In this document: piece after piece, positions 6,607 to 13,611 of the stretch
Layout of the letters: the number at the start of each line of letters is the position of its first letter
Numbering within the stretch: the first letter of the stretch is position 1
Source: Dichotomicrobium sp964650735
GTDB lineage: Bacteria > Pseudomonadota > Alphaproteobacteria > Rhizobiales > Rhodomicrobiaceae
Length of the DNA stretch: 16,565 nucleotides
Direction: 5' to 3'
Assembly (NCBI GenBank): GCA_964650735.1
Contig: CAZYUT010000038.1
Location: forward strand, 1 to 16,565
Made by a program: the position numbers and the translations under genes
The notes under the pieces: generated by a model
What the model saw: the letters and a program-made list of their open reading frames with translations, nothing else
Told to the model about the DNA's origin: nothing
Databases searched by the model: none

Positions 6607-7607
6607 TGTCCGGCATAAACGCGACATATGCTCAGGTGGCGTCCAGCATGGAGAACCTGCGGCCTTCGCACTACTTCGTCATTCCAATGGACGACTGGGT
6701 GGACAGCGGCGTCGATTGGCTCGTCGATAATTTCCGTCCGGCTTTCCAGGCGATCAAGTGGCCCGTGGAACAGGTGCTCAACGGCCTGGACAGTCTGTTG
6801 CAGGCCACGCCGTTCGTCGTCATGCTGGCGCTCTTCGCGCTGCTGGCCTGGCGGCTTGCCGGCCGTGGCGTCGCGATTTTTACCATCGTCTCCTTCCTTG
6901 TGCTCGACTCCGTCGGGATCTGGAGCGAAACGATGACCACGCTCGCGATGATTCTCACGGCGGTCGTCTTTTGTGCGGTGATTGGCATCCCGCTGGGCAT
7001 CTCGGCGGCGGCGAGCGACCGCTTCGCCTCGGGCTTACGGCCGGTCCTCGACATCATGCAGACGATCCCGCCCTTCGTTTACCTGGTGCCGATCGTCATG
7101 CTCTTCGGCGTCGGGCTGGTGCCGGGCGTGATCGCGACGATCATTTTCGCGCTGCCGCCCATCGTGCGTCTTACCAATCTCGGCATCCGACAGGTGCAGG
7201 GCGAGCTTGTGGAGGCGGGTTATGCCTTCGGCTCGACGCCGCGCCAGGTGCTCTGGGAAATCCAGATTCCACTGGCGCTGCGCACGATCATGGCAGGGCT
7301 GAACCAAACACTTATGCTTGCCTTGTCGATGGCCGTCATTGCCGCGTTGATCGGCGCAGGCGGGCTGGGCCTCACGGTGTTCACAGGTCTGGGGCGTCTT
7401 GACGTTGGCCAGGCCTTCCTTGGCGGCCTCGGTATCGTTCTGCTGGCGATCGTGCTTGACCGCATCACGCAGGCGCTTGGCACCCAGGGCGAAGACAAGC
7501 AGGCCGGCTGGACCTTCAAGGGCATCCTGAAGATGTTGACCGGACAGGGCCGCGAGTCCGGTTCCGATGACCGGGATCGGAAAGCGGCCTCTTCCGCCGC
7601 GGAATAG
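6606..7607 (+). CDS. proW: Quaternary-amine ABC transporter permease
   Basis: 333 residues. Seen: a soluble N-terminal stretch ending near DNFRPAFQAIKWPVEQVLNG, which is also typical of ProW, then at least six hydrophobic helices from about residue 68 to 285. The EAA loop reads EAGYAFGSTPRQVLWEIQIP starting at 203 and contacts the ATPase. LDIMQTIPPFVYLVPIVMLF is the family's core transmembrane segment. The C-terminal tail is short and charged. It forms the membrane channel of the osmoprotectant importer with the ATPase and binding protein on either side. AGGAGA lies 8 bases before the ATG, which overlaps the previous stop by one base. A stem-loop follows directly after the stop. Confidence 0.93.
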   Translation: MSGINATYAQVASSMENLRPSHYFVIPMDDWVDSGVDWLVDNFRPAFQAIKWPVEQVLNGLDSLLQATPFVVMLALFALLAWRLAGRGVAIFTIVSFLVLDSVGIWSETMTTLAMILTAVVFCAVIGIPLGISAAASDRFASGLRPVLDIMQTIPPFVYLVPIVMLFGVGLVPGVIATIIFALPPIVRLTNLGIRQVQGELVEAGYAFGSTPRQVLWEIQIPLALRTIMAGLNQTLMLALSMAVIAALIGAGGLGLTVFTGLGRLDVGQAFLGGLGIVLLAIVLDRITQALGTQGEDKQAGWTFKGILKMLTGQGRESGSDDRDRKAASSAAE

Positions 7608-7615
7608 CGCGGCAT

Positions 7616-7637
7616 CCTGCGGCGAGCGGGCCGCAGG
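7616..7637 (+). promoter_or_regulatory. Stem-loop between permease and binding-protein genes
   Basis: CCTGCGGC (7616-7623) and GCCGCAGG (7630-7637) form a perfect 8-pair stem with a 6-base loop, 8 bases after the permease stop. There is no T run, so it is not a strong terminator. It could protect or set the 3' end of upstream mRNA so that the binding protein is made in excess, as in other importers. Confidence 0.45.
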
Positions 7638-7710
7638 GCTCAATAGGCGACGTGGACGGCCGCAACGCGCTGCCACGCCGTTGTTTTTTGCAGAAGCAAA
7701 TTTGAACAGA

Positions 7711-7717
7711 GGAGGAG
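7711..7717 (+). promoter_or_regulatory. Strong Shine-Dalgarno of the binding-protein gene
   Basis: GGAGGAG, 5 bases before ATG 7723. It is much stronger than the site of the ATPase gene and fixes the start, which is followed by a signal peptide. Confidence 0.7.
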
Positions 7718-7722
7718 TTAGC

Positions 7723-8742
7723 ATGAACGCTGTTAAGTTCTTGTCGCGGCTCGCGCTCAGCGCCGCGGCTGCGTTCGCGATGACGGCGACGGCGACGACG
7801 AGCGATGTCGCCGCTCAGGAGCCGGGCGAAGGCAAATCCATCGAGATGGCCCGCGCCACCTGGGATACCGGCTGGTTCCAGGCTGAAATCTACAAGCAGA
7901 TGTTCGAGCAGCTCGGCTACGACGTTAGCCAGGTGCGTACGCTGGATAACCCGCCATTCTATCAGGCGGTCGGTCAGGGCGACATCGACCTGTGGGTGAA
8001 CGGCTGGTTCCCGCTGCATGACACCTATCGCGATGCCTTCGAGGATGGTGCCTCGATCGTTGGCTACGTCGCCCAGGGCGGCGCGCTGCAGGGCTATCTG
8101 GTGGACAAAAAGTCCGCCGAACAGTACGGCATCACCAGCATTGCGGACTTCAAGAAGCCCGAGATCAAGGAAGCCTTCGATTCGAACGGCGACGGCAAGG
8201 CCGATCTTGTCGCTTGCCCGCCGGGCTGGGGCTGCGAGGAGAAGATCTCCAACGATCTCGAAGAACTTGAGCTGGGGGATCACATCAACCCGATCAAGGC
8301 GGGCTACTCCGCCTCGATGGCGGACGCGCTCGGCCGCTACAGAGATGGCCAACCGATCCTGTTCTACACCTGGACGCCGAACTGGACGGTCGGCATCCTG
8401 CAGCCGGGCACCGACGTGGTGTGGATTGAAATGCCCAACGCGACGGAAGACACGACCGTTTCCGGCGTCGAGGGCTGCGTGAACGATCCGTGCGCGCTGG
8501 GTTGGCAGGCGAACGACATTCGTCCGGTCGCCAACAACGACTTCCTCGAGGAGAACCCGGCCGTGCGGACCGTGCTTGAAGAAGCGCGCATTCCGCTCGA
8601 CGACATCTTCGCCCAGAATGCGAAGATGAACGAGGGCGAGGATTCGCAGGAAGACATCCAGCGCCACGCCTCCGAGTGGATCCAGAACAACCAGGATCTG
8701 GTCAACGGCTGGCTTGAAGCGGCCCGCCAAGCCGCGATGTAA
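7723..8742 (+). CDS. proX: Periplasmic glycine betaine/quaternary-amine binding protein
   Basis: 339 residues. Seen: a signal peptide (short basic start, hydrophobic core at about 8-22, Ala-rich cleavage region near residue 31). ProX-type ligand tryptophans follow: Trp47/Trp51 in ATWDTGWF, Trp91/Trp95 in DLWVNGWFPLHD and Trp217/Trp221 in TWTPNW. These form the aromatic cage for trimethylammonium groups in this family. Cys165/Cys171 and Cys252/Cys257 probably form two disulfides. An acidic DSNGDGKAD loop (153-161) looks like a calcium site and is also seen in ProX proteins. This component captures glycine betaine, proline betaine or choline in the periplasm; the exact ligand is not determined. 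Last gene of the operon, followed by a strong terminator. Confidence 0.93.
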   Translation: MNAVKFLSRLALSAAAAFAMTATATTSDVAAQEPGEGKSIEMARATWDTGWFQAEIYKQMFEQLGYDVSQVRTLDNPPFYQAVGQGDIDLWVNGWFPLHDTYRDAFEDGASIVGYVAQGGALQGYLVDKKSAEQYGITSIADFKKPEIKEAFDSNGDGKADLVACPPGWGCEEKISNDLEELELGDHINPIKAGYSASMADALGRYRDGQPILFYTWTPNWTVGILQPGTDVVWIEMPNATEDTTVSGVEGCVNDPCALGWQANDIRPVANNDFLEENPAVRTVLEEARIPLDDIFAQNAKMNEGEDSQEDIQRHASEWIQNNQDLVNGWLEAARQAAM

Positions 8743-8751
8743 TGAGGTTTT

Positions 8752-8817
8752 CCGGGGGCGGTCTGTGGCCGCTCCCGGCCTTGATTAAATGCGGCGAGGG
8801 CATTTGCCCGAGGCCGC
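8752..8817 (+). repeat. Two stem-loops downstream of the binding-protein gene
   Basis: First: CCGGGGGCGG (8752-8761) with CCGCTCCCGG (8769-8778), ten pairs including one G-U. Second: GCGGC (8791-8795) with GCCGC (8813-8817), enclosing GGGC (8798-8801) with GCCC (8806-8809). Neither has a T run. They precede the intrinsic terminator and may stabilise the mRNA 3' end. Confidence 0.45.
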
Positions 8818-8823
8818 GCATGG

Positions 8824-8849
8824 AAGGGCGCGATTGCCGCGCCCTTTTT
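8824..8849 (+). terminator. Intrinsic terminator of the proVWX-like operon
   Basis: A perfect stem of nine pairs, AAGGGCGCG (8824-8832), loop ATTGC, CGCGCCCTT (8838-8846), runs into TTTTT (8845-8849). It lies about 80 bases after the binding-protein stop and 30 bases before the convergent dksA stop. In the minus direction it lacks a T run. Confidence 0.85.
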
Positions 8850-8878
8850 CGTGGGCTTGAACGGCTGGGTCGCGCCGC

Positions 8879-9295
8879 CTATTCGTCGCGATAAATCTTT
8901 TCACGCTTCTCGTGGCGCTCCTGCGCTTCGACGCTCAGCGTCGCGATCGGGCGCGCATCAAGCCGCTTCACGCCGATCGGCTCGCCTGTCTCCTCGCAGT
9001 AACCGTAGCTGCCGTCCTCGATCCGCTCCAGCGCGGCATCGATCTTCGCGATCAGCTTGCGCTGGCGATCGCGCGCGCGCAATTCCAGCGCCCTGTCCGT
9101 CTCCGAAGAAGCGCGGTCCGTCAAGTCGGGATGCTGTTCCGACGCTTGCAGATTTTCCAGTGTCTCACGGCTTGAGCGCAGAATCTCGTCTTTCCAGTCG
9201 AGGAGCTTCCTCCGGAAATATTCGCGCTGCCGGTCGTTCATGAACGGTTCGTCTTCCGACGGCCGATAATCGTCCGGCAGTTCCGTCACGCCCAT
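8879..9295 (-). CDS. dksA: RNA polymerase-binding transcription factor DksA
   Basis: 138 residues. Seen: a long helical hairpin (about 20-90) with the coiled-coil tip PDLTDRAS. It carries Asp57, Asp60 and Ala62, matching the D-xx-D-x-A tip that reaches the polymerase secondary channel in E. coli DksA. Then ELRARDRQRKLIAKIDAALERI and the globular end YGYCEETGEPIGVKRLDARP follow. Only one zinc-finger cysteine (Cys100) remains of the usual four; this degenerate finger is common in alphaproteobacterial DksA. It acts with ppGpp to repress rRNA promoters and activate biosynthetic ones. The start at 9295 has GAGG 7 bases upstream. An in-frame extension to 9532 is open but unlike DksA. It converges with the importer operon. 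Confidence 0.93.
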   Translation of the reverse strand: MGVTELPDDYRPSEDEPFMNDRQREYFRRKLLDWKDEILRSSRETLENLQASEQHPDLTDRASSETDRALELRARDRQRKLIAKIDAALERIEDGSYGYCEETGEPIGVKRLDARPIATLSVEAQERHEKREKIYRDE

Positions 9296-9407
9296 ACATG
9301 CCTCATTGAAAAGCGGTGGCGTCTCAACGCACACATCTCGACCCCGGCTGGCGCGCGGCCGCTGTGCGGTCGCGAACAGCTTGTCGTCCGTGGCTTCATA
9401 CAGACCA

Positions 9408-9420
9408 GGAGAGGCTCTCC
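9408..9420. repeat. 13-bp palindrome in the dksA leader
   Basis: GGAGAG (9408-9413), one central G and CTCTCC (9415-9420) form a perfect odd palindrome in the presumed untranslated leader of dksA. It may be a protein-binding site. Confidence 0.35.
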
Positions 9421-9504
9421 CTCTGCTCGCCGGCACCCGGCGCGTCTTTTGTGCCCAAAACAAAGCGGTCGTCGTGTGGGACCGATGCCACAGATTGCGC
9501 TGTC

Positions 9505-9532
9505 TATGTACCGTTATGCCGGGAGGTGTCAA
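9505..9532 (-). promoter_or_regulatory. dksA: Possible promoter of dksA
   Basis: Read on the minus strand: TTGACA (9532 to 9527), a 16-base spacer and TACATA (9510 to 9505). The -35 is a perfect consensus; the -10 matches three of six. A second TTGACA lies 25 bases upstream (9557 to 9552). The transcript would have a leader of about 200 bases. Confidence 0.45.
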
Positions 9533-9582
9533 GTGTTGCGAAAGGGTACTGTGTCAAGCGCCCCGCATGGCAGATTGCCGCG

Positions 9583-10530
9583 TCATGCCGCGCGTCGCAT
9601 GTCGTCGCGCGAAACGGCATCGGCAAAGGCGGCGACGCCCAGCAGCCCCACCCGGCCATTGTCGAAACAGCCGAGCACGCGGCCGTCCTCGCGCAGCGCG
9701 ACCTCGCGCAGCGCCGCCTGGGGCCAGCCGTTCTGCGAGCAGGCGAGAACTTTCACGAGCCCGGTGCTGTCGGGGAATTGCGTGAGGCCGCAACGGCCGA
9801 ATTCGAGGCTGACCGGCTCCAGCCCGCGCCCCAGATCGAGTGTGACCGGCGCGAGATCGACGAGACGCCCACGCCCGTCGAAATTGTATTCCCGATCAAT
9901 CACTTGCCAGCCGCGCGCCGCTGCCCGCGTGGTCATCGCGTTGCCGACTATGCGATAAAGCAGCCGCCAGCGCTCCGCCCCAATTTTCGCCCAGCGCAGC
10001 CGCACGGCGACGGCGCGCCCGCGGATGTCGTAGATGCGGATTTCGCCCCCTGTAAGCGCCTGCTGTGCCAACGCGCCGGGGTCATCATCAGCCTCGTCTG
10101 CCTGCGTCATCGGTTTTTGCGGGAGATTCGCCTTGTAGCGGATCGCCGACGTGGCGCGCGCCGGCATGATCGGGCCGTCGTCCATCCGGATCGGCATGAG
10201 GCGCAGGCCTTGCCCGGGCGTATCGCCATCATCCGCCCGGCCCATCAGGACCAGGCCCTCGTCATTCACCAGGTACCCCATCCGGTCCGGCACGAAATCA
10301 AGCTGGCTTGTCAGGCGCGGCGTGGTATCGAAGATGAACTGATTGTCCTCGACGGCCACCGGCGCGCCGGCATAGACCGGGCGCGGCGTGTCCGCAGCCT
10401 CGCGCGGGGGCGAAGATGGCCAGGACGGCGCGGGCGCATCGGGCTGGAGATAGCGCGCAATGTCCTCAAGCCGTGAGATCGGCTTGCCGATCTGGCTCAT
10501 CGCGGCGCTGAACAGGCGATAGGCCCACAT
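9583..10530 (-). CDS. Orphan FlgE-like (flagellar hook core domain) protein
   Basis: 315 residues. The middle and C-terminal parts follow FlgE order. About 55-100: AVEDNQFIFDTT, then FVPDRMGYLVNDEGLVLMG, the hook D1 entry. About 127-240: AIRYKANLPQ, GGEIRIYDIRGRAVAVRLRW, NFDGRGRLVDLAPVTLDLG, the D2-type domain. About 248-304: GLTQFPDSTG, SQNGWPQAAL, REDGRVLGCFDNGRVGLLGV, the return strand of D1. Missing: the N-terminal and C-terminal D0 helices that FlgE needs to assemble. The protein instead starts MWAYRLFSAAMSQIGKPIS, with a Pro-rich linker at about 30-50, and stops at AFADAVSRDDMRRAA. No signal peptide was seen. GGGAG before ATG 10530 supports the start. Base use matches its neighbours and the frame is intact, so it is not an obvious pseudogene. 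No flagellar gene lies nearby. Function unknown. Confidence 0.7.
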   Translation of the reverse strand: MWAYRLFSAAMSQIGKPISRLEDIARYLQPDAPAPSWPSSPPREAADTPRPVYAGAPVAVEDNQFIFDTTPRLTSQLDFVPDRMGYLVNDEGLVLMGRADDGDTPGQGLRLMPIRMDDGPIMPARATSAIRYKANLPQKPMTQADEADDDPGALAQQALTGGEIRIYDIRGRAVAVRLRWAKIGAERWRLLYRIVGNAMTTRAAARGWQVIDREYNFDGRGRLVDLAPVTLDLGRGLEPVSLEFGRCGLTQFPDSTGLVKVLACSQNGWPQAALREVALREDGRVLGCFDNGRVGLLGVAAFADAVSRDDMRRAA

Positions 10531-10599
10531 GTCGCTACTCCCGACGGGTCTCCGGTGCCGTGCGCGGGCCGCGGGTTGTCCACGGCGGCAATTTTCAAT

Positions 10600-10628
10600 T
10601 TGACACGAAAGTGATTAACGAATTGACA
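10600..10628 (+). promoter_or_regulatory. Tandem TTGACA elements in the FlgE-like/ycjX divergent spacer
   Basis: TTGACA occurs at 10600-10605 and 10623-10628, in the only A+T-rich part of the 133-base spacer. TCAATT and AATTGA around them form an inverted repeat (10595-10600, 10621-10626). No good -10 was found at the usual distance, so the exact promoter is uncertain. Confidence 0.35.
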
Positions 10629-10663
10629 ACGCATGACGCATCCCGGCCAGCGAGTCGCCGCGC

Positions 10664-12130
10664 ATGAGCCTCAGCGATTACACCGGCAAGCCAACGGATG
10701 TGCTGCGCAATGCAGGCGCGATGGCCACCGATCTGCTGCGTCCGACCGTGCGCCTCGGCGTGACCGGGCTGGCGCGCGCGGGCAAGACAGTGTTCATCAC
10801 CTCGATGGTGCACAACCTGCTGCATGGCGGACGGCTCCCGTTTTTCGATGCGATGGCGCAGGGCCGGATCGAGCGGGTGTATCTTGAGCCGCAGCCGGAT
10901 GATGACGTGCCGCGCTTCGCCTATGAGGATCACCTCGCCGCGATGACCGGGCCAGACCGGCACTGGCCGGAGAGCACCCGGCACATCAGCGAACTGCGCG
11001 TGACCATCGAATATGAGCCGGAGGCGTTCTGGCGGCGGCAGCTTGGCCCGGCGCGGCTGCATATCGATATCGTCGATTATCCGGGCGAGTGGCTGCTCGA
11101 TCTGGCGCTTCTCGACATGAGCTATGAGGCGTGGTCGCGGCTCGCGCTGGAGATGGCCGGGCGGCCCGAGCGGGCGAAGACGGCCGCGCCGTTCTGGCGG
11201 TTCCTGGGTGAGGTCGATCCGGCTGGCCCGCAGGACGAGGCGCAGGCGCGGGAGGGCGCGCGGGTGTTCACTGACTATTTGCAGGCCAGCCGGGATGCCG
11301 CGCTCGGGCTGGTGGCGACGCCGGGCCGTTTTCTGCTGCCCGGCCGGTTCGAGGGTACGCCGGCGCTGACCTTCTGCCCGCTTTCCGCTCCCGACGGCGC
11401 GACGCCGGGGCGCGGCACACTGTGGGGCATGATGGAGCGGCGCTTCGAATCCTACAAATCGGCGGTGGTGCGGCCGTTCTTCCGCGATCATTTTGCGCGG
11501 CTGGACCGGCAGATCGTGCTGGTTGATGTGCTGAGCGCGCTGGCGAGCGGGCCACAGGCGATTGCGGAGATGGAGCGCGCGCTGGCGCGTATCCTTGAAT
11601 GCTTCAATCCGGGCGCGAAAAGCTGGCTGGAACTGGTGCTGGGCCGGCGCATCGACCGGGTGCTGTTCGCCGCGACGAAGGCCGACCACGTGCACAGCGA
11701 GGGCCACGACCGGCTGGAAGCAGTGCTACGGCACATGGTGCGCGCGGCGTCGGGGCGGGCGGAAGGCGCGGGCGCGGAGGTGGATGCGGTGGCGCTCGCG
11801 GCGGTGCGCGCGACGCGTGAGGCCGAGATCAAGCGGGGCGGCGAGCGGCTGCCAACGGTGGTTGGCTGTCCCGTCGCGGGCGAGCGGGTCGGAGCTGAGA
11901 CCTTCGACGGCGCGCGCGAGGCGGCGATTTTCCCCGGCGACCTGCCAGCCGACCCGGCGGCGGCGCTTGCGCCCGGCTTCACGCTGAGCGATGCGGCGGG
12001 CGGGGACTTCGCCTTCGTCCGGTTTCGCCCGCCGAAGGTCCAGCGCACTGCCCTTGGCGATCTTGCGCCGCTGCCGCATATCCGGCTGGACCGCGCGCTC
12101 AACTTCCTGATCGGAGATCGCATCGCATGA
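10664..12130 (+). CDS. ycjX: YcjX-family GTPase-like protein (DUF463)
   Basis: 488 residues. Seen: P-loop GLARAGKT (35-42), FITSMVHNLL after it, DYPGEWLLDL at 138-147 as a switch-II-like DxxG variant, and a TKAD box (338-341) that fits a guanine-specificity motif. The C-terminus ends in HIRLDRALNFLIGDR, which is typical of the family. YcjX proteins are P-loop NTPases of poorly known role. In enterobacteria the gene lies with ycjF in an envelope-stress (Psp) regulon, but nothing here shows Psp control. No ribosome site stands out before ATG 10664. The stop overlaps the next start as ATGA, so the pair is translationally coupled. It is divergent from the FlgE-like gene. Confidence 0.88.
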   Translation: MSLSDYTGKPTDVLRNAGAMATDLLRPTVRLGVTGLARAGKTVFITSMVHNLLHGGRLPFFDAMAQGRIERVYLEPQPDDDVPRFAYEDHLAAMTGPDRHWPESTRHISELRVTIEYEPEAFWRRQLGPARLHIDIVDYPGEWLLDLALLDMSYEAWSRLALEMAGRPERAKTAAPFWRFLGEVDPAGPQDEAQAREGARVFTDYLQASRDAALGLVATPGRFLLPGRFEGTPALTFCPLSAPDGATPGRGTLWGMMERRFESYKSAVVRPFFRDHFARLDRQIVLVDVLSALASGPQAIAEMERALARILECFNPGAKSWLELVLGRRIDRVLFAATKADHVHSEGHDRLEAVLRHMVRAASGRAEGAGAEVDAVALAAVRATREAEIKRGGERLPTVVGCPVAGERVGAETFDGAREAAIFPGDLPADPAAALAPGFTLSDAAGGDFAFVRFRPPKVQRTALGDLAPLPHIRLDRALNFLIGDRIA

Positions 12131-13149
12131 GCCAGCCGCGCAAGCCCGCCGTGTTCAGCGCCGACGACCCGGCGATTCATGTGAGCGCGCCGCCTGAGCC
12201 TGAGCCGGAGACTGAGCTTCACGCGCCCGAACCGGCCCCGAAGCGTGGCTGGCGCTGGGGCGCGCTGCTGTTGTCCGCGCTGGGCGGCCTGGTGGCGCTG
12301 GCGCTCACCTCATGGGCGATGCAGACCGTCTCGGCGCTGTTCGCCGCGGGCGGCTGGCTCGGCTGGGCGGCGCTGGGGCTCGCGGTTCTGGCGGGTTTTG
12401 CTGCGCTGATGCTGCTTATCGCTGAGATTGCCGGGCTGATGCGCCTCGGGCGCGTCACGCGGCTGCGCGCGGCGGCCGAACGCGCGCTGGCCGCGGCGGA
12501 GGACAGCGCTGAGCCGGAGCGCCGGCGGCTAAAGGCCGCTCGCGGTGTGGTCGGATCGCTGGAGCGGCTGCTCGATGATCGCGCGGACACCGCCTGGCAG
12601 CTTCGCCGCTTCCGCGAGTATCGCGGCGATGTCATCGATCCGCGCGGGCTGATGGTGCTGGCCGAGCGCGAACTGCTCCGGCCGCTCGATCAGCGCGCCA
12701 GCGCCATGATCGCGGCATCGGCCCGGCGCGTCTCGGTCATCACGGCGATCAGCCCGTCCGCGCTCGTCGATGTCGGCTTCGCGGCCTACGAAAACCTGCG
12801 GCTGATGCGCCGGCTGGCGACGCTTTACGGCGGGCGGCCCGGCTTTTTCGGGCTGATGCGGCTGGCGCGCATGGTCATCGCGCATTTGGCGGTCACGGGC
12901 GGGGTGGCGATGGGCGACGATATTGTGCAGCAGCTGGTTGGACACGGGCTGACGGCGCGGCTTTCGGCACGGCTCGGGGAGGGGATCGTCAACGGCGCCT
13001 TCACAGCGCGCATCGGCATCGCCACGCTGTCCCAGTGCCGGCCGCTGCCCTATATCGAAGCGCCGCCGCCGCGCCTGCGCGCGCTGTTGGCCGATCTGAT
13101 ACGCCGTGAGCGCCGAGCCGCGCGCGAGGAGCCGTCTAACGCCGGATGA
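12127..13149 (+). CDS. YcjF-type inner membrane protein (DUF697/TIGR01620)
   Basis: 340 residues. Seen: a Pro/Glu-rich cytosolic N-terminus (about 1-40), two hydrophobic helices (about 44-70 and 75-105), then a basic helical region with an ERRRLKAARGVVGSL stretch. The C-terminal DUF697-like part contains SVITAISPSALVDVGFAAYE and a weakly hydrophobic hairpin around MARMVIAHLAVTGGVAMGD. The family is usually encoded right after ycjX, as here, with a 4-base ATGA overlap. GGAG lies about 10 bases upstream of the start. The biochemical role is unknown; the pairing suggests a membrane anchor or partner for the YcjX NTPase. The coding frame ends without a clear terminator in the + direction. Confidence 0.85.
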   Translation: MSQPRKPAVFSADDPAIHVSAPPEPEPETELHAPEPAPKRGWRWGALLLSALGGLVALALTSWAMQTVSALFAAGGWLGWAALGLAVLAGFAALMLLIAEIAGLMRLGRVTRLRAAAERALAAAEDSAEPERRRLKAARGVVGSLERLLDDRADTAWQLRRFREYRGDVIDPRGLMVLAERELLRPLDQRASAMIAASARRVSVITAISPSALVDVGFAAYENLRLMRRLATLYGGRPGFFGLMRLARMVIAHLAVTGGVAMGDDIVQQLVGHGLTARLSARLGEGIVNGAFTARIGIATLSQCRPLPYIEAPPPRLRALLADLIRRERRAAREEPSNAG

Positions 13150-13216
13150 CAACGCTCATACCACGAGCATGACGCCCGAGACGCAGCGATTTTCGACATT
13201 ATTTGGAAAAAGGGGC

Positions 13217-13329
13217 GAGAGACGGAGCCCGAGCGGGGGGCGGGGTATGACGGGCACGGTGGCTCCGTCTCTCAACTCGGTATTCGGGGCGCGCCGTGCA
13301 CAAGTGAGGGGCAAACTTGCGCACGGCGC
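13217..13329. repeat. Two long tandem stem-loops
   Basis: Hairpin 1: GAGAGACGGAGCC (13217-13229) with its exact complement GGCTCCGTCTCTC (13261-13273), 13 pairs, 31-base loop. On the minus strand the stem is followed within four bases by TTTTT (13206-13210 region), resembling a terminator. Hairpin 2: GCGCCGTGC (13291-13299) with GCACGGCGC (13321-13329), nine pairs, then one mismatch and CAAG/CTTG, 11-base loop. Confidence 0.6.
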
Positions 13330-13387
13330 TTTAGGGGCACGCGGGAGCCGCAAGAACGCGCGGCAGGGATGCACCGTTATTCCAAGT

Positions 13388-13453
13388 GCCAGGCTGATCC
13401 GCGGCGCATGGGCCTGAACCAGCCTGGCTTTGTGTTGGCCAGAGACGCCAGGC
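13388..13453. repeat. Inverted repeat with alternative pairing
   Basis: CAGCCTGGC (13420-13428) can pair upstream with GCCAGGCTG (13388-13396), nine pairs, or its GCCTGGC part can pair downstream with GCCAGGC (13447-13453), seven pairs. The two pairings exclude each other. Confidence 0.45.
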
Positions 13454-13558
13454 CGTTGCCGGTCAGTCGGAAGAAGAACGGCATGTGACCGCTGCTCCGC
13501 TGTGCCGCAAACCTGCTCGGCGTCTCGGATAAAGGCCTTCGACGCCACTTCTACTTTA

Positions 13559-13611
13559 CGCAACGCTCATACGCGGACAACGCAACGCTTACACCGACGC
13601 AACGCTCACGC
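13559..13611. repeat. Three spaced copies of CGCAACGCTYAYRC
   Basis: Copies at 13559-13572, 13581-13594 and 13598-13611, agreeing on CGCAACGCT and varying after it. A related copy, CAACGCTCATAC, lies at 13150-13161 and matches 13561-13572 exactly, about 400 bases away. Confidence 0.5.

Noticed and set aside
8179..8205. Calcium-binding-like DSNGDGKAD loop in the binding protein
   Set aside because: As I recall, ProX proteins commonly carry the same loop, so it is not an unusual insertion.
9296..9532. In-frame N-terminal extension of DksA
   Set aside because: The extra 79 residues do not resemble DksA, the far start is TTG inside the proposed -35 box, and ATG 9295 has a good GAGG site.
13156..13563. 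135-residue minus-strand ORF
   Set aside because: Its frame runs through both arms of long inverted repeats and gives Pro/Arg/Cys-rich sequence with no domain; the DNA constraint looks like RNA or repeat structure.
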